The translations under genes and the position numbers were made by a program. A stretch of 64,000 nucleotides of DNA from an uncultured Lachnospiraceae bacterium (GTDB lineage: Bacteria > Bacillota > Clostridia > Lachnospirales > Lachnospiraceae): NCBI GenBank assembly GCA_947577185.1, contig CANPUE010000009.1:1-64000 (forward strand), given 5' to 3'. This document shows, piece by piece, positions 1-7,926 of the stretch (within the stretch, counting starts at the first letter, position 1; the number at the start of each line of letters is the position of its first letter). The notes beneath the pieces were generated by a model, which searched no databases, was not told the DNA's origin, and was given only the letters and a program-made list of their open reading frames with translations.

Positions 1-108
1 TTCGCCCATCATTATCATAGAAGATCTGTATTTACAGACTTTTTTTCATAGTCTCCGATAAACTGGAATTTACGAACCCTGACGCTTTTTCTCAATGTAA
101 TCGAATTG

Positions 109-549
109 CTACAGAATAAACTCTCCCAGTTCCTTTGCCGAAACGGAGTTGCTTATGGTGATATCATTGCTGGAATGTTCTGGTTCAAATCCACGGTCAT
201 GTGCCAGAAACCAGCGGCAGACCTTAAAGACATCTCCCTCCCATGTAAGGTCAACGGAAAAAGTGGCTTCTACATATTTTTTGAAGCTCCGAATTCCCTT
301 GGGCATAAGCCAGTAATTTTTATAGGGCGTATGAAACGTTAAATTCCGTAACTTCATTTGCTCAAAGAATTTGAAAACGAATCTCCCAATTTCTTCTGCA
401 TCCATCGGATAATCGTAGATAATAGCTGCCTCAGAAATAACTTTGGCTTGCAGGACAGGAACAAACAAAATCTGTTTTTTATTTATTAGGTCTACACTTA
501 AACCATGACGGCAAAATCCAGGTGTATCGTATAAGCTTTCATTGAACAT
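109..549 (-). CDS. hypothetical protein
   Basis: A 146-residue protein I do not recognise. The start is set at the ATG at 549 (MFNES) because GGAGG lies 7 nt upstream on the minus strand; a longer frame to 621 and the ATG at 555 leave no room for that site. There is no signal peptide, membrane segment or obvious motif, and aromatic and basic residues are frequent in the middle (around YKNYWLMPKG). It stands alone, facing away from the genes that follow. No function can be assigned. Confidence 0.55.
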   Translation of the reverse strand: MFNESLYDTPGFCRHGLSVDLINKKQILFVPVLQAKVISEAAIIYDYPMDAEEIGRFVFKFFEQMKLRNLTFHTPYKNYWLMPKGIRSFKKYVEATFSVDLTWEGDVFKVCRWFLAHDRGFEPEHSSNDITISNSVSAKELGEFIL

Positions 550-755
550 GGTCATTCCTCCAAATAAAGATTTATCAGTTTGTACTGGAAAAATTATACC
601 ATTTCCAATTACGTAAAACAATTCCCGTTCTATGTCCGTTTCGACCGTTTCGACTCGATTTAATATTACAAATACCGATATTGTGCGCTAAATTCCCATC
701 TGTCGGGGAAAATCAGAACAGAAAATGATGTAAAAACTGAATATTTTTTACCTTT

Positions 756-800
756 AGGCAGTTGATTATTTTTACAGACAATCAGCTGCCTTTTTATTTT
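756..800 (+). terminator. Rho-independent terminator (orphan)
   Basis: A 12-bp inverted repeat (756-767 with 780-791, one G:U pair) is followed by a T-rich run at 791-800. No intact plus-strand gene ends just upstream, so it probably served a gene that has been lost. Confidence 0.6.
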
Positions 801-1062
801 CAGAAACTATCACTATGACGAGGGCGAGTTAAACCGTATCTTATCGGTTGCATTGCAGACAAGGGAGTGCCAACAGGTGCAGGTAATCTGTTGCGGATTC
901 CGGGATGTTAGAGATGCACAGGGTATAAAAGTTTGAAATCTGTTATAAGACGTAACAGATATGCAATTCGACGGGATATTTCCTGTCAGTGGAACAGATA
1001 TGTACAGAATAATATTTTGGATCTGGCAGAACAGTCCCTGTGGAGCTTGTAGCATTGGGATA
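801..1062 (+). pseudogene. possible decayed coding sequence
   Basis: This stretch holds no intact gene. On the plus strand a frame running into about 940 reads ELNRILSVALQTRECQQ, and a second frame reading ISCQWNRYVQNNILDLAEQ follows after a stop; together they look like protein-coding remnants. I cannot name a family. It lies between two hairpins in an accessory region. Confidence 0.25.
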
Positions 1063-1070
1063 TAAGAAAG

Positions 1071-1115
1071 GAACTTTTAAAGGGGCTTTATATTCTCCTT
1101 TAAAAGTTCTTTTAT
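1071..1115 (+). terminator. Rho-independent terminator
   Basis: Perfect 13-bp inverted repeat (1071-1083 with 1097-1109) followed by TTTTAT. It would end transcription coming from the decayed region and insulate the next gene. Confidence 0.65.
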
Positions 1116-1175
1116 ATGACTGGATTTAAGGAGACGGACATTGATAAGATCTCATATGCAGGAGGTGATATTTTA

Positions 1176-1502
1176 ATGAACATTGATCTGGATAATATCA
1201 ATGAAGAAATGATCTATCAGGCATTTGGTGTTGATGGCAATGAAGCGGAGGCTCTAAATGACAGTTATCTGGAACTTTTTGAATTGATTGGCCGTGATGC
1301 CATGCTTAAACTATTCAAGTATTTTCGGGGTGATAAGATTGACTGTCCTATGAAGCTGTACCGTTCTGAATTTATAGCGGATTTGGCAAAGCAGGAAACG
1401 GACAGGCGTGAAAGGGCTAAGATTGCAAGAGCAGGAGGATATACCGTGAAATTTATTGAAAGTGTATTGAGTAAACGGCGGAAGGAAAATGAAATGGAAT
1501 GA
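1176..1502 (+). CDS. Mor-like small regulator (tentative)
   Basis: A 108-residue acidic then basic protein. The start at 1176 is preferred over 1116 because GCAGGAGG sits about 9 nt before it. The middle (ELIGRDAMLKLFKYFRGDKI, then PMKLYR) resembles the small Mor-type transcription activator proteins found in phage and mobile DNA of Firmicutes; the C-terminus is strongly basic (SKRRKE) and could bind DNA. The typical C-terminal helix-turn-helix is not clear, so the family call is weak. The next gene starts about 20 nt downstream, so the two may be co-transcribed. Confidence 0.45.
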   Translation: MNIDLDNINEEMIYQAFGVDGNEAEALNDSYLELFELIGRDAMLKLFKYFRGDKIDCPMKLYRSEFIADLAKQETDRRERAKIARAGGYTVKFIESVLSKRRKENEME

Positions 1503-1523
1503 AAGACAGGAAACGCCGAATTT

Positions 1524-2540
1524 ATGAAAAAGACATATATTGAATGTTTAAGGATCATAGCGATCATACTGGTTATTTATAATCATACAAGGGAGCTGGG
1601 GTTTACTTTATACCAGTATACGTCCGATCCCTGTTCCTACTATCTGTCAGTCCTGATGATACCGGTCTGCAAAACGGCAGTGCCCCTTTTTTTGATGATC
1701 TCAGGGGCAACGCTGCTTGGAAAGGAAGAAGATTACAGGTATCTGTTCTCAAGGCGGATTGTCAGGTATGCGGGAATTATCCTGTTTTGGGGAAGTCTGC
1801 AGTATTTCCGCTATGTCAGGACAGGAAAGGCGGAGCTGTCTGTCAGGGGCTGGTGGAACAATATTTACAGCAGCCCAAAGCTGGAAACCTATTGGTATTT
1901 GTATCTGTATCTGGGATTTTTACTCCTGCTTCCTTTGCCTCGGAAGACGGTTGCCGGGATGAGGGATCAGGATTACAGGTATTTATTTGGCCTTAGCTGT
2001 TTGGGCAGTGTGCTTACTATGTTCGGGTATTTTTCCGGTTGTTTTATCAATAACAGTATCTTTCTTCTGCCGTCAGTTTTTCTTTATCCCTTATTGGGGT
2101 ACTGGATTGATAAGATGCCCTGTCATAATGATAGAAAGGAAGCCGTGAAATACAGTCTGACGGCAATTTTGCCATTATGTGTGATCGTGTCTGTATGCCT
2201 GATCTTTGAAAAGAATATGGATTGGAATGGAGATTTCATGGACGCCATACAATGTTTAACGCCAATAATCAGTTTTGGGATATTTGGCTTCATAAAAAGC
2301 ATGGATGCAGGGCATCGGTATTCTGCCAGACTGGAAAAGGTAATTCTTGCTGTGGGAGATACGGTTTTCGGCATTTACCTGACAGAAGATATGATTCGGA
2401 ATCAGGTCGCTAAACTGATCGTACATATTCATGCAAACGACTTCATCCTTGCAGTTTTTTATACATTATTAACATTTATACTGGGAGTGATTTTTATAGC
2501 TGTTGTGAAGAAGATTCCGGTATTGAAAAAACTGATATAA
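1524..2540 (+). CDS. acyltransferase-3 family membrane protein
   Basis: A 338-residue polytopic membrane protein. The opening ECLRIIAIILVIYNHTRE carries the R..A...V...H pattern of acyltransferase family 3 (OafA/WecH-like), with the His proposed to be catalytic. About nine to ten hydrophobic segments follow. These enzymes O-acylate surface sugars or peptidoglycan, and a domain of this family forms the membrane part of VanT racemases. The racemase in this window lacks such a domain, but this gene is 10 kb away and a direct link is only a possibility. It begins 22 nt after the preceding small gene and is followed by a repeat containing a terminator. Confidence 0.8.
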   Translation: MKKTYIECLRIIAIILVIYNHTRELGFTLYQYTSDPCSYYLSVLMIPVCKTAVPLFLMISGATLLGKEEDYRYLFSRRIVRYAGIILFWGSLQYFRYVRTGKAELSVRGWWNNIYSSPKLETYWYLYLYLGFLLLLPLPRKTVAGMRDQDYRYLFGLSCLGSVLTMFGYFSGCFINNSIFLLPSVFLYPLLGYWIDKMPCHNDRKEAVKYSLTAILPLCVIVSVCLIFEKNMDWNGDFMDAIQCLTPIISFGIFGFIKSMDAGHRYSARLEKVILAVGDTVFGIYLTEDMIRNQVAKLIVHIHANDFILAVFYTLLTFILGVIFIAVVKKIPVLKKLI

Positions 2541-2543
2541 TCT

Positions 2544-2660
2544 GCCGTCAGCAAAAAGAATAGAAGTCAAATGACATGATAGAATCCCTGTGCCGTTTAT
2601 GGCATGGGGTTTCTTTTACGCGATAAGACGATTCGTGAAGCACATCGGTGTCTGACAGGA
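2544..2660 (+). repeat. Direct repeat copy 1 (~117 bp)
   Basis: Starts 3 nt after the acyltransferase stop and matches 3511-3627 over its whole length with scattered substitutions. The shared core includes AGAATCCCTGTGCCGTTTA and GATTCGTGAAGC. A terminator hairpin lies inside. With copy 2 it brackets the AT-rich gene at 2756-3493. Confidence 0.85.
2586..2618 (+). terminator. Terminator inside repeat copy 1
   Basis: A 9-bp stem (CCCTGTGCC with GGCATGGGG, two wobble pairs) followed by TTTCTTTT. It ends the acyltransferase transcript. Confidence 0.6.
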
Positions 2661-2755
2661 AGAATGTGCAAAATCCTGTAATTTGTAATAAGACTATCTG
2701 AGAGGAGAGAACTGTGGTATAGTAATGAAAATGGAAATAAATTGGAGGAAATCAA

Positions 2756-3493
2756 ATGAAAATTAATAATACGTCCTTTTTATTGGTGTATACCATATTT
2801 TTAACAATGGTATTAATTTTGTATATTTTTGGAATTGATATCATTAATTATAACCAGATTATTTTTGGCGCCAGTGTAAGTGGATGTATTATTTCGATCA
2901 TAGATTTGATTTCTCAAAAAATTAAAATTGACAAAAAAATTCGGCATAAAGTTTTTTTCCTCTTAGACAAACTGGCAGAAGAAGAAAATAAAATTGAAAA
3001 AGACATATTAAAAAAGTATGGGAAAGCTGCTAAGGAAAAATATGATTTTTTTGTTGCAAAGCTGGGGGAGGAAAAAGTTGACCGATTATTCATTTTAAGC
3101 AGAGAAGATGTAGCTGCTGCTTTAAAGAGTATTAACGAATTAGAATTAAATAAAGAAGATAAGGAATTTTTAGAAAATATCATTTTAATGCAGGAAGAAG
3201 ATGATGATCTCGGGGATTTAAATCAACTCAATGATACTATGAAATTAATAGAGAAGAAAAATAAAAATAATTTGAATGTACTAATAATTTTGAGTTTAGC
3301 ATTTTTTATGTTTGTATTACCAATAATTAATCTGCCATTGGAAAGTAGTGCTATAAATAAGATTAATAATATATGTACAATTATGGCATTTAATTGTATT
3401 TTTTTCAGTAGATTCTTTTCTTATACATATAAGCAGAAAGATTTAAAAGAATTAAAGAAAAAAGAAAAGGAACTGAAAAGTATCTGTAGATAA
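2756..3493 (+). CDS. AT-rich coiled-coil membrane protein, unknown
   Basis: A 245-residue protein I do not recognise. GGAGG lies 7 nt before the ATG. It has two N-terminal membrane segments (about residues 8-28 and 34-54), a long charged, probably coiled-coil middle (about 60-170) rich in Lys and Glu, two further hydrophobic segments (about 178-195 and 205-225), and a Lys-rich coiled tail. Both ends of the charged middle are thus membrane-anchored. Base composition is far more AT-rich than the neighbours, and the gene is flanked by two copies of a ~117-bp repeat. These signs point to recent acquisition. Confidence 0.75.
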   Translation: MKINNTSFLLVYTIFLTMVLILYIFGIDIINYNQIIFGASVSGCIISIIDLISQKIKIDKKIRHKVFFLLDKLAEEENKIEKDILKKYGKAAKEKYDFFVAKLGEEKVDRLFILSREDVAAALKSINELELNKEDKEFLENIILMQEEDDDLGDLNQLNDTMKLIEKKNKNNLNVLIILSLAFFMFVLPIINLPLESSAINKINNICTIMAFNCIFFSRFFSYTYKQKDLKELKKKEKELKSICR

Positions 3494-3510
3494 AAGGACT
3501 GACATGCTCA

Positions 3511-3627
3511 GCCGTCAGCAAACAGAATAGAAGCCGCATGATATGATAGAATCCCTGTGCCGTTTACGGCATGGGGATTTTTTATACAATAGGAAGATTC
3601 GTGAAGCGCATCGGTGCCTGACAGAAA
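3511..3627 (+). repeat. Direct repeat copy 2 (~117 bp)
   Basis: Second copy of the repeat at 2544-2660. It starts 17 nt after the stop of the AT-rich gene and continues almost to the next small gene. Differences are point substitutions, so the duplication is not brand new. Confidence 0.85.
3553..3583 (+). terminator. Terminator inside repeat copy 2
   Basis: Same stem as in copy 1 (CCCTGTGCC with GGCATGGGG) followed by ATTTTTTA. It would end the transcript of the AT-rich gene. Confidence 0.6.
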
Positions 3628-3670
3628 CCTGCGCATTCCGGGTTTTCTGATCGGAAAGGAGGTTTCGAAA

Positions 3671-3889
3671 ATGGTTTCTGAAAACAGATATACAGGTGGT
3701 AAGAGCAGGGAAGCAGAAGAAAATTTCACAGTACAGCTTACCAACCCCATGCTGTATGACAGGCTGAACATACTTTCGGCAGAATATTCCGTATCAGTGG
3801 AATACCTGGTCAATGAAGCTGTGAACAGGATGATCCGTGATGTTGACTTTGTAAGGAGTCTCCGGCACGGAAAGTCCGAATCAAAATAG
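3671..3889 (+). CDS. small RHH-like hypothetical protein
   Basis: A 72-residue protein. The start at 3671 follows AAAGGAGG with good spacing, which rules out the longer frame from 3614. The segment from VQLTNPMLYDRLNILSAEY to EAVNRMIRDV has the beta-strand-helix-helix character of ribbon-helix-helix DNA-binding proteins. Proteins of this kind are frequent in integrative elements, consistent with the accessory setting. A specific function cannot be given. Confidence 0.5.
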   Translation: MVSENRYTGGKSREAEENFTVQLTNPMLYDRLNILSAEYSVSVEYLVNEAVNRMIRDVDFVRSLRHGKSESK

Positions 3890-3890
3890 T

Positions 3891-4415
3891 TTTTATAAAG
3901 AGAAGATAGAGACACATGATACGCTCTCAGACGGGATTTATTTTCTGATGGTCACAGGCATACAGATATTGATTTCCATTTTTAATGCAGGACTGGCATT
4001 TGGCGTCGTATGGGTGACAAGTTTTGCCAACGGATTTGTGGTTCCTTATCTGACGGTGGTCACAGGGATTGCATTTTGGTTACGGGCAGCAAGGCTCATA
4101 AGTGAAACGCCTGTTGTTTCGGAGAAACTGGTTACCGTTGGACGTAATACTTATTCCATTATGATGCATCATGTGGCGGTATTCATGCTGATCAAAGGGA
4201 TTTTTTATTTGTGCAGCTGTCTGACTCCTTTGTGTGCCGGATTTGACAGGGACCTGTTTTTTCATGATATTAATTATATTTATCTGGCGGGAGGAACGGA
4301 AGCGAGTAAATGGATTTACCTGCTGGCCGGAATTGGGATTCCGCTTCTGACTGCAGAGGGATTTAAAAAGATAAAACCGTTTATGAGAATGACTCTGGAA
4401 AACAACGACCATTAA
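3891..4415 (+). pseudogene. C-terminal fragment of acyltransferase
   Basis: The open frame continues upstream of the ATG at 3948 (in-frame codons read FYKEKIETHDTLSDGIYF), and there is no ribosome site at 3948. The reading resembles only the C-terminal half of a surface-polysaccharide acyltransferase-3 protein, with four or five hydrophobic segments and the motif TYSIMMHHVAVFMLIKG. The N-terminal half with the catalytic His is missing. It differs in sequence from the intact acyltransferase at 1524-2540, so it is the remnant of a second such gene, cut where the small gene at 3671 and the repeat now lie. Confidence 0.6.
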
Positions 4416-4434
4416 GCTCACACGAATAACCTGC

Positions 4435-4492
4435 TTGACATTTAAATCCTACTAGTGTAATATTTGAAACAAATCTTACACTAGTAGGATTT
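4435..4492 (+). promoter_or_regulatory. Promoter with 17-bp palindromic operator
   Basis: TTGACA (4435-4440), exactly 17 nt, then TAATAT (4458-4463) form a near-consensus sigma-A promoter. A perfect 17-bp inverted repeat (4444-4460 with 4476-4492) overlaps the spacer, the -10 box and the expected start site. Each arm contains a TAC-N4-GTA core. No T-run follows, so an operator is more likely than a terminator. It drives the lipoprotein gene at 4533. Confidence 0.75.
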
Positions 4493-4532
4493 AAGAACAA
4501 TGGACATTCAGAAGGGTTAAAAAAGGCAGTGA

Positions 4533-7010
4533 ATGATTCTCATGGAAGCGGTTATGTTGTGGAAAAAGATAAAACAGTTTTGGATAAACGGCGTTAACGA
4601 AACCCTGAAGGATACCTGGATGCCGCTGGGCAATAAAGAGGAAAAGAACAGAAGGTATCTTCTATTTGCATCGATTAGCATGATAATGCTGATATTGACG
4701 GGATGCAGTGAACAAAGGACGGAGGCATCGGACATTGGGATAACACAGGCGGATCATGAAGTGGATTTTTCCGATGAACAGGATTCTGCTGATGTATGGC
4801 GCATAGAGGAGATTCTCAGTGATATTTATGAGGAAGCGGCAGGCGCAGATACATTGGGAAGTCTGGATACGATACGGCGCATGACGGCCAGACTTGGTGA
4901 AAACGGTTATGTGGCTGTTGACAGTGAAAATCAGGTTGACATGACGCAGGCAGAGCAGGCACTTTTATTCTGCAAAGCAGTAGATGAAAAAGAGTCTGCC
5001 AAATTGACGATTATCGTGATTGTGAAGATGGGTGTTCGTATATTTGATTTCAAAACAGAGGACGGCAGCGTAAATATTGTCAGGGGATATTATCAATATG
5101 ATCAGAATGGATGTCTGAAAAACAGAAGCACAGTCAGTTATCCGGCCGATTTCTGGCAGTATACAGAGGAAGGATATTTAATCTTTGAAGGAAGCTGTTT
5201 TTCAGATGAGGATTATGTACTGACATTAAGTGACACGACGGAACATACGATGCTTCGGGTTTGGCCTTTGGATGAAAAGTGCAGGGAATATAACAGAAAG
5301 TATATTCTGCCGGTTGGCTATGAGCAGAACAATCTGTTTCTCTGCAACTGGAGTGAGGACGATTTCGGGGAGCTGGATTTCTACGACTTATTTGACAGGT
5401 TCTATCCAATGATTTACAGCCGGCCTGTACCTTATATGGCGGATGAAAATTTAGGAGTTGGAGCTGTTTACCAGGTACCGGGAGGGCTGTTTGAAAATGT
5501 GATTGGGGCATATTTGAACATAGACAGCGAAACACTTCGTTCAAAAACAGTATATAGTTCAGAAACTGCCTCCTATGAGTACAGACCGCGGGGCTTTTAC
5601 GAGGCGGAATATCCGGATATTGCGCATCCGGAAGTAGTGGGTTATACGGAGAACGGGGATGGGACAGTTACGCTTCAGATCAATGCAGTATATCCGAGTG
5701 GAAATACGTCTGAGGAGTTTTCACACATAACCGTAATCCGTCCATTCAGTGAGGACAGTTTTCAGTATGTATCAAATGAGATAATCTTACCGGAAGAGGA
5801 TTATGATATCTGGTGGCATTCCAACCGGCTGACAGAGGAAGAATGGAAAGCGGTTTATGGAGAAAAAGAATGTACAGAAAATACAGACGGGTCGGCAGAC
5901 ATAGACAGGCAGACAGAAAAAGGGTATAATCTTTCGGTAGATGACCGCCAAAGAGCAGAGGCGGAAGAAGATTGCATGGAAATGATGGGGCTTATATCAG
6001 AGTTCTACAGACATGCAGATAAAGGCTGTGCGCTAAATGTTATCATTGCAGATGAAGTCCTGGAGCAGATGGCAGAAAAACTGAAAAACACCGGATGCCC
6101 GGTTACAATAGCAAAAATAGGTTCTAATATGGAAAACTACAGGGAACTGGAAGAATTTTTAAATGCTTCCCTGGCAGGAAGAACCGGTTCTGCAACTGTT
6201 TATAAAGTACATTCGGATGGCGGCATTGGGAGAGATCAATATGCTTATGACGGAAAGGATATGTATGTTTTATCCGCAAAAGCCGCATGGAGCGATGACG
6301 ATAAGCCTGTGATAACATATCTTTCCTATACCCGGATCAAAGAATGGAGATTTACGGATAAAGGCTATTTCTGTTATCAATTATGTGTGCCGGAATACCC
6401 GGAAGTGACTGAAATAGTGGATGGGAGCTGTATGGTCAGGGTAAAGCCGCAGACAAAAGAAAACAGGGAACTATCGGAAAAATGTGTGATTGGATTAGCC
6501 TATCAGGGAAACAATCTTTTATGTTCTGAATGGGATGCAGACAATATGGAAGATTTGGATTATAATGGGATATATGAATATTTATATGCAATGAAATATC
6601 AGGAGCAGTTTCCCTCAGAGGATTATCCGGACGGGATACCAAAGGATGCGTTTGAGTGTCTGATTATGGAATACCTTCCTGTAACGGCGCAAGAGATACA
6701 AGACTATGCAGTATTTGACGAAGAGAAACAGACTTATGCATGGACGGGATTAGACTGTTTCAATTATGCCCCTGCCTGCTTTGGAACTTCCTTTCCGGAG
6801 GTGACGGACATCAGGGAAAATGATGACGGAACGGTCACGTTATCTGTGGATGCAGTGTGCAGCATGATTTTATGTGATGATGCAGTGATAACGCATGAGC
6901 TTACCATACAGTTTGCAGAAGATGGGAGCTTTCAGTATCTGGGAAATAAAATTTTGGATGACGGGATTTTAAATATACCGGAATACCAGTACCGTTTTCC
7001 GAATCGTTGA
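4533..7010 (+). CDS. large internally duplicated lipoprotein
   Basis: An 825-residue protein with a hydrophobic segment at about residues 41-57 ending in the lipobox LTGC (Cys58), so it is exported and lipid-anchored behind an unusually long N-terminal region. The mature part contains two homologous halves, about 65-440 and 480-825. Matching landmarks are SEDDFGELDFYDLFDRFYPM versus DADNMEDLDYNGIYEYLYAM, and NGDGTVTLQINAVY versus NDDGTVTLSVDAVC. I cannot name the family securely. Expression should be controlled by the palindromic promoter just upstream. The stop codon lies inside a 29-bp sequence repeated at 63184, suggesting a rearrangement at the gene's end. Confidence 0.75.
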   Translation: MILMEAVMLWKKIKQFWINGVNETLKDTWMPLGNKEEKNRRYLLFASISMIMLILTGCSEQRTEASDIGITQADHEVDFSDEQDSADVWRIEEILSDIYEEAAGADTLGSLDTIRRMTARLGENGYVAVDSENQVDMTQAEQALLFCKAVDEKESAKLTIIVIVKMGVRIFDFKTEDGSVNIVRGYYQYDQNGCLKNRSTVSYPADFWQYTEEGYLIFEGSCFSDEDYVLTLSDTTEHTMLRVWPLDEKCREYNRKYILPVGYEQNNLFLCNWSEDDFGELDFYDLFDRFYPMIYSRPVPYMADENLGVGAVYQVPGGLFENVIGAYLNIDSETLRSKTVYSSETASYEYRPRGFYEAEYPDIAHPEVVGYTENGDGTVTLQINAVYPSGNTSEEFSHITVIRPFSEDSFQYVSNEIILPEEDYDIWWHSNRLTEEEWKAVYGEKECTENTDGSADIDRQTEKGYNLSVDDRQRAEAEEDCMEMMGLISEFYRHADKGCALNVIIADEVLEQMAEKLKNTGCPVTIAKIGSNMENYRELEEFLNASLAGRTGSATVYKVHSDGGIGRDQYAYDGKDMYVLSAKAAWSDDDKPVITYLSYTRIKEWRFTDKGYFCYQLCVPEYPEVTEIVDGSCMVRVKPQTKENRELSEKCVIGLAYQGNNLLCSEWDADNMEDLDYNGIYEYLYAMKYQEQFPSEDYPDGIPKDAFECLIMEYLPVTAQEIQDYAVFDEEKQTYAWTGLDCFNYAPACFGTSFPEVTDIRENDDGTVTLSVDAVCSMILCDDAVITHELTIQFAEDGSFQYLGNKILDDGILNIPEYQYRFPNR

Positions 7011-7073
7011 GTCAGAGCCGGGGATATGCCATGATTGATTTCACTCGTTTGAATGGCTGTTTGTCAGAGCAGC
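7007..7073 (+). repeat. Dispersed mini-element, copy A
   Basis: Bases 7007-7035 are identical to 63184-63212 (29 bp). GTCAGAGC opens the element here as in the other copy. Another GTCAGAGCAG occurs at 7064-7073, in direct rather than inverted orientation. The copy overlaps the stop codon of the large lipoprotein gene. Confidence 0.7.
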
Positions 7074-7131
7074 GCCGATTATTTTGATCGGAGCAGTCAT
7101 TGGCATTTTTTTTACACGGAAGAAAGAATAA
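7039..7131 (+). pseudogene. C-terminal remnant of a membrane protein
   Basis: An open frame without a start reads FEWLFVRAAPIILIGAVIGI and ends FFTRKKE-stop. This is a typical last membrane helix with a positive tail. It begins right after an in-frame stop inside the dispersed repeat, so the rest of the gene has been lost. The family cannot be told. Confidence 0.4.
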
Positions 7132-7212
7132 AACCAGACGGGCAGTCAACGGTCGGGCAGGAGACGGCGAATACTTGTGCCTGCGGTTTCAATTCGCAGG
7201 TAATGGAAAGGC

Positions 7213-7926
7213 ATGGTTATTGCTATGAATGAAACGATATTAATAGTCGATGATGAAAAGGAAATCGCAGATCTGATTGAGGTCTATCTGAAAAACGATG
7301 GCTATACGGTATATAAATTCTACAATGGCATGGATGCTTTGCACTGCATCGAAGAAACAGAGCTGGATCTGGCCATTATCGACGTGATGCTGCCCGACAT
7401 AGACGGCTTTCAGATCTGCCGGAAAATCAGGGAAAAGTTTTATTATCCCATAATCATTCTTACGGCGAAAACAGAGGATGGGGATAAGATCATGGGGCTT
7501 ACAATTGGAGCCGATGATTATATTACAAAACCGTTTAATCCATTAGAGGTAACGGCCAGGGTGAAAACGCAGCTGAGGCGGTATGTGCGTTATAATCACC
7601 TTGCGGGAAAAAAAGCGGCTGAAATCAGCGAATATGATATCCGGGGACTGTTGATCAACAAAGACACCCATAAGTGTTATCTGTATGGAAAAGAATTACA
7701 GCTTACGCCGATTGAGTTTGGAATCTTATGGTATCTATGCGAACACCAGGGCATGGTAGTTGCGTCAGAGGAATTATTCGAGGCGGTATGGGGTGAAAAA
7801 TATCTGAACAATAATAATACGGTCATGGCTCATATCGGACGCCTGCGGGAGAAAATGAACGAATCGGCAAAGAAACCGAAATTTATCGTAAATATATGGG
7901 GAGTGGGATATACGATTGAAAAGTAG
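7213..7926 (+). CDS. vanR: VanR-type response regulator
   Basis: A 237-residue OmpR-family response regulator: receiver domain about residues 5-120 with phosphoacceptor Asp57 (AIIDVMLPD), conserved Thr (ILTAKT) and Lys (ITKPF), then a winged-helix DNA-binding domain about 145-235. The DEKEIADLIEVYL opening and the ITKPFNPLE segment resemble VanR of vanG clusters. Its partner kinase overlaps its 3' end by 11 bp and the vanW-vanG genes follow. It should activate the resistance genes in response to the kinase. The start could also be ATG 7225 (MNETILIV); no ideal ribosome site separates the two. Confidence 0.85.
   Translation: MVIAMNETILIVDDEKEIADLIEVYLKNDGYTVYKFYNGMDALHCIEETELDLAIIDVMLPDIDGFQICRKIREKFYYPIIILTAKTEDGDKIMGLTIGADDYITKPFNPLEVTARVKTQLRRYVRYNHLAGKKAAEISEYDIRGLLINKDTHKCYLYGKELQLTPIEFGILWYLCEHQGMVVASEELFEAVWGEKYLNNNNTVMAHIGRLREKMNESAKKPKFIVNIWGVGYTIEK

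Noticed and set aside
1..108. Possible gene or terminator at the left edge
   Set aside because: Only a 4- to 6-bp stem near 27-40 and short frames are visible; nothing can be supported.
1524..2540. Membrane half of a split VanT for the van cluster
   Set aside because: It is of the same broad acyltransferase family, but it is 10 kb away behind a terminator with unrelated genes between.
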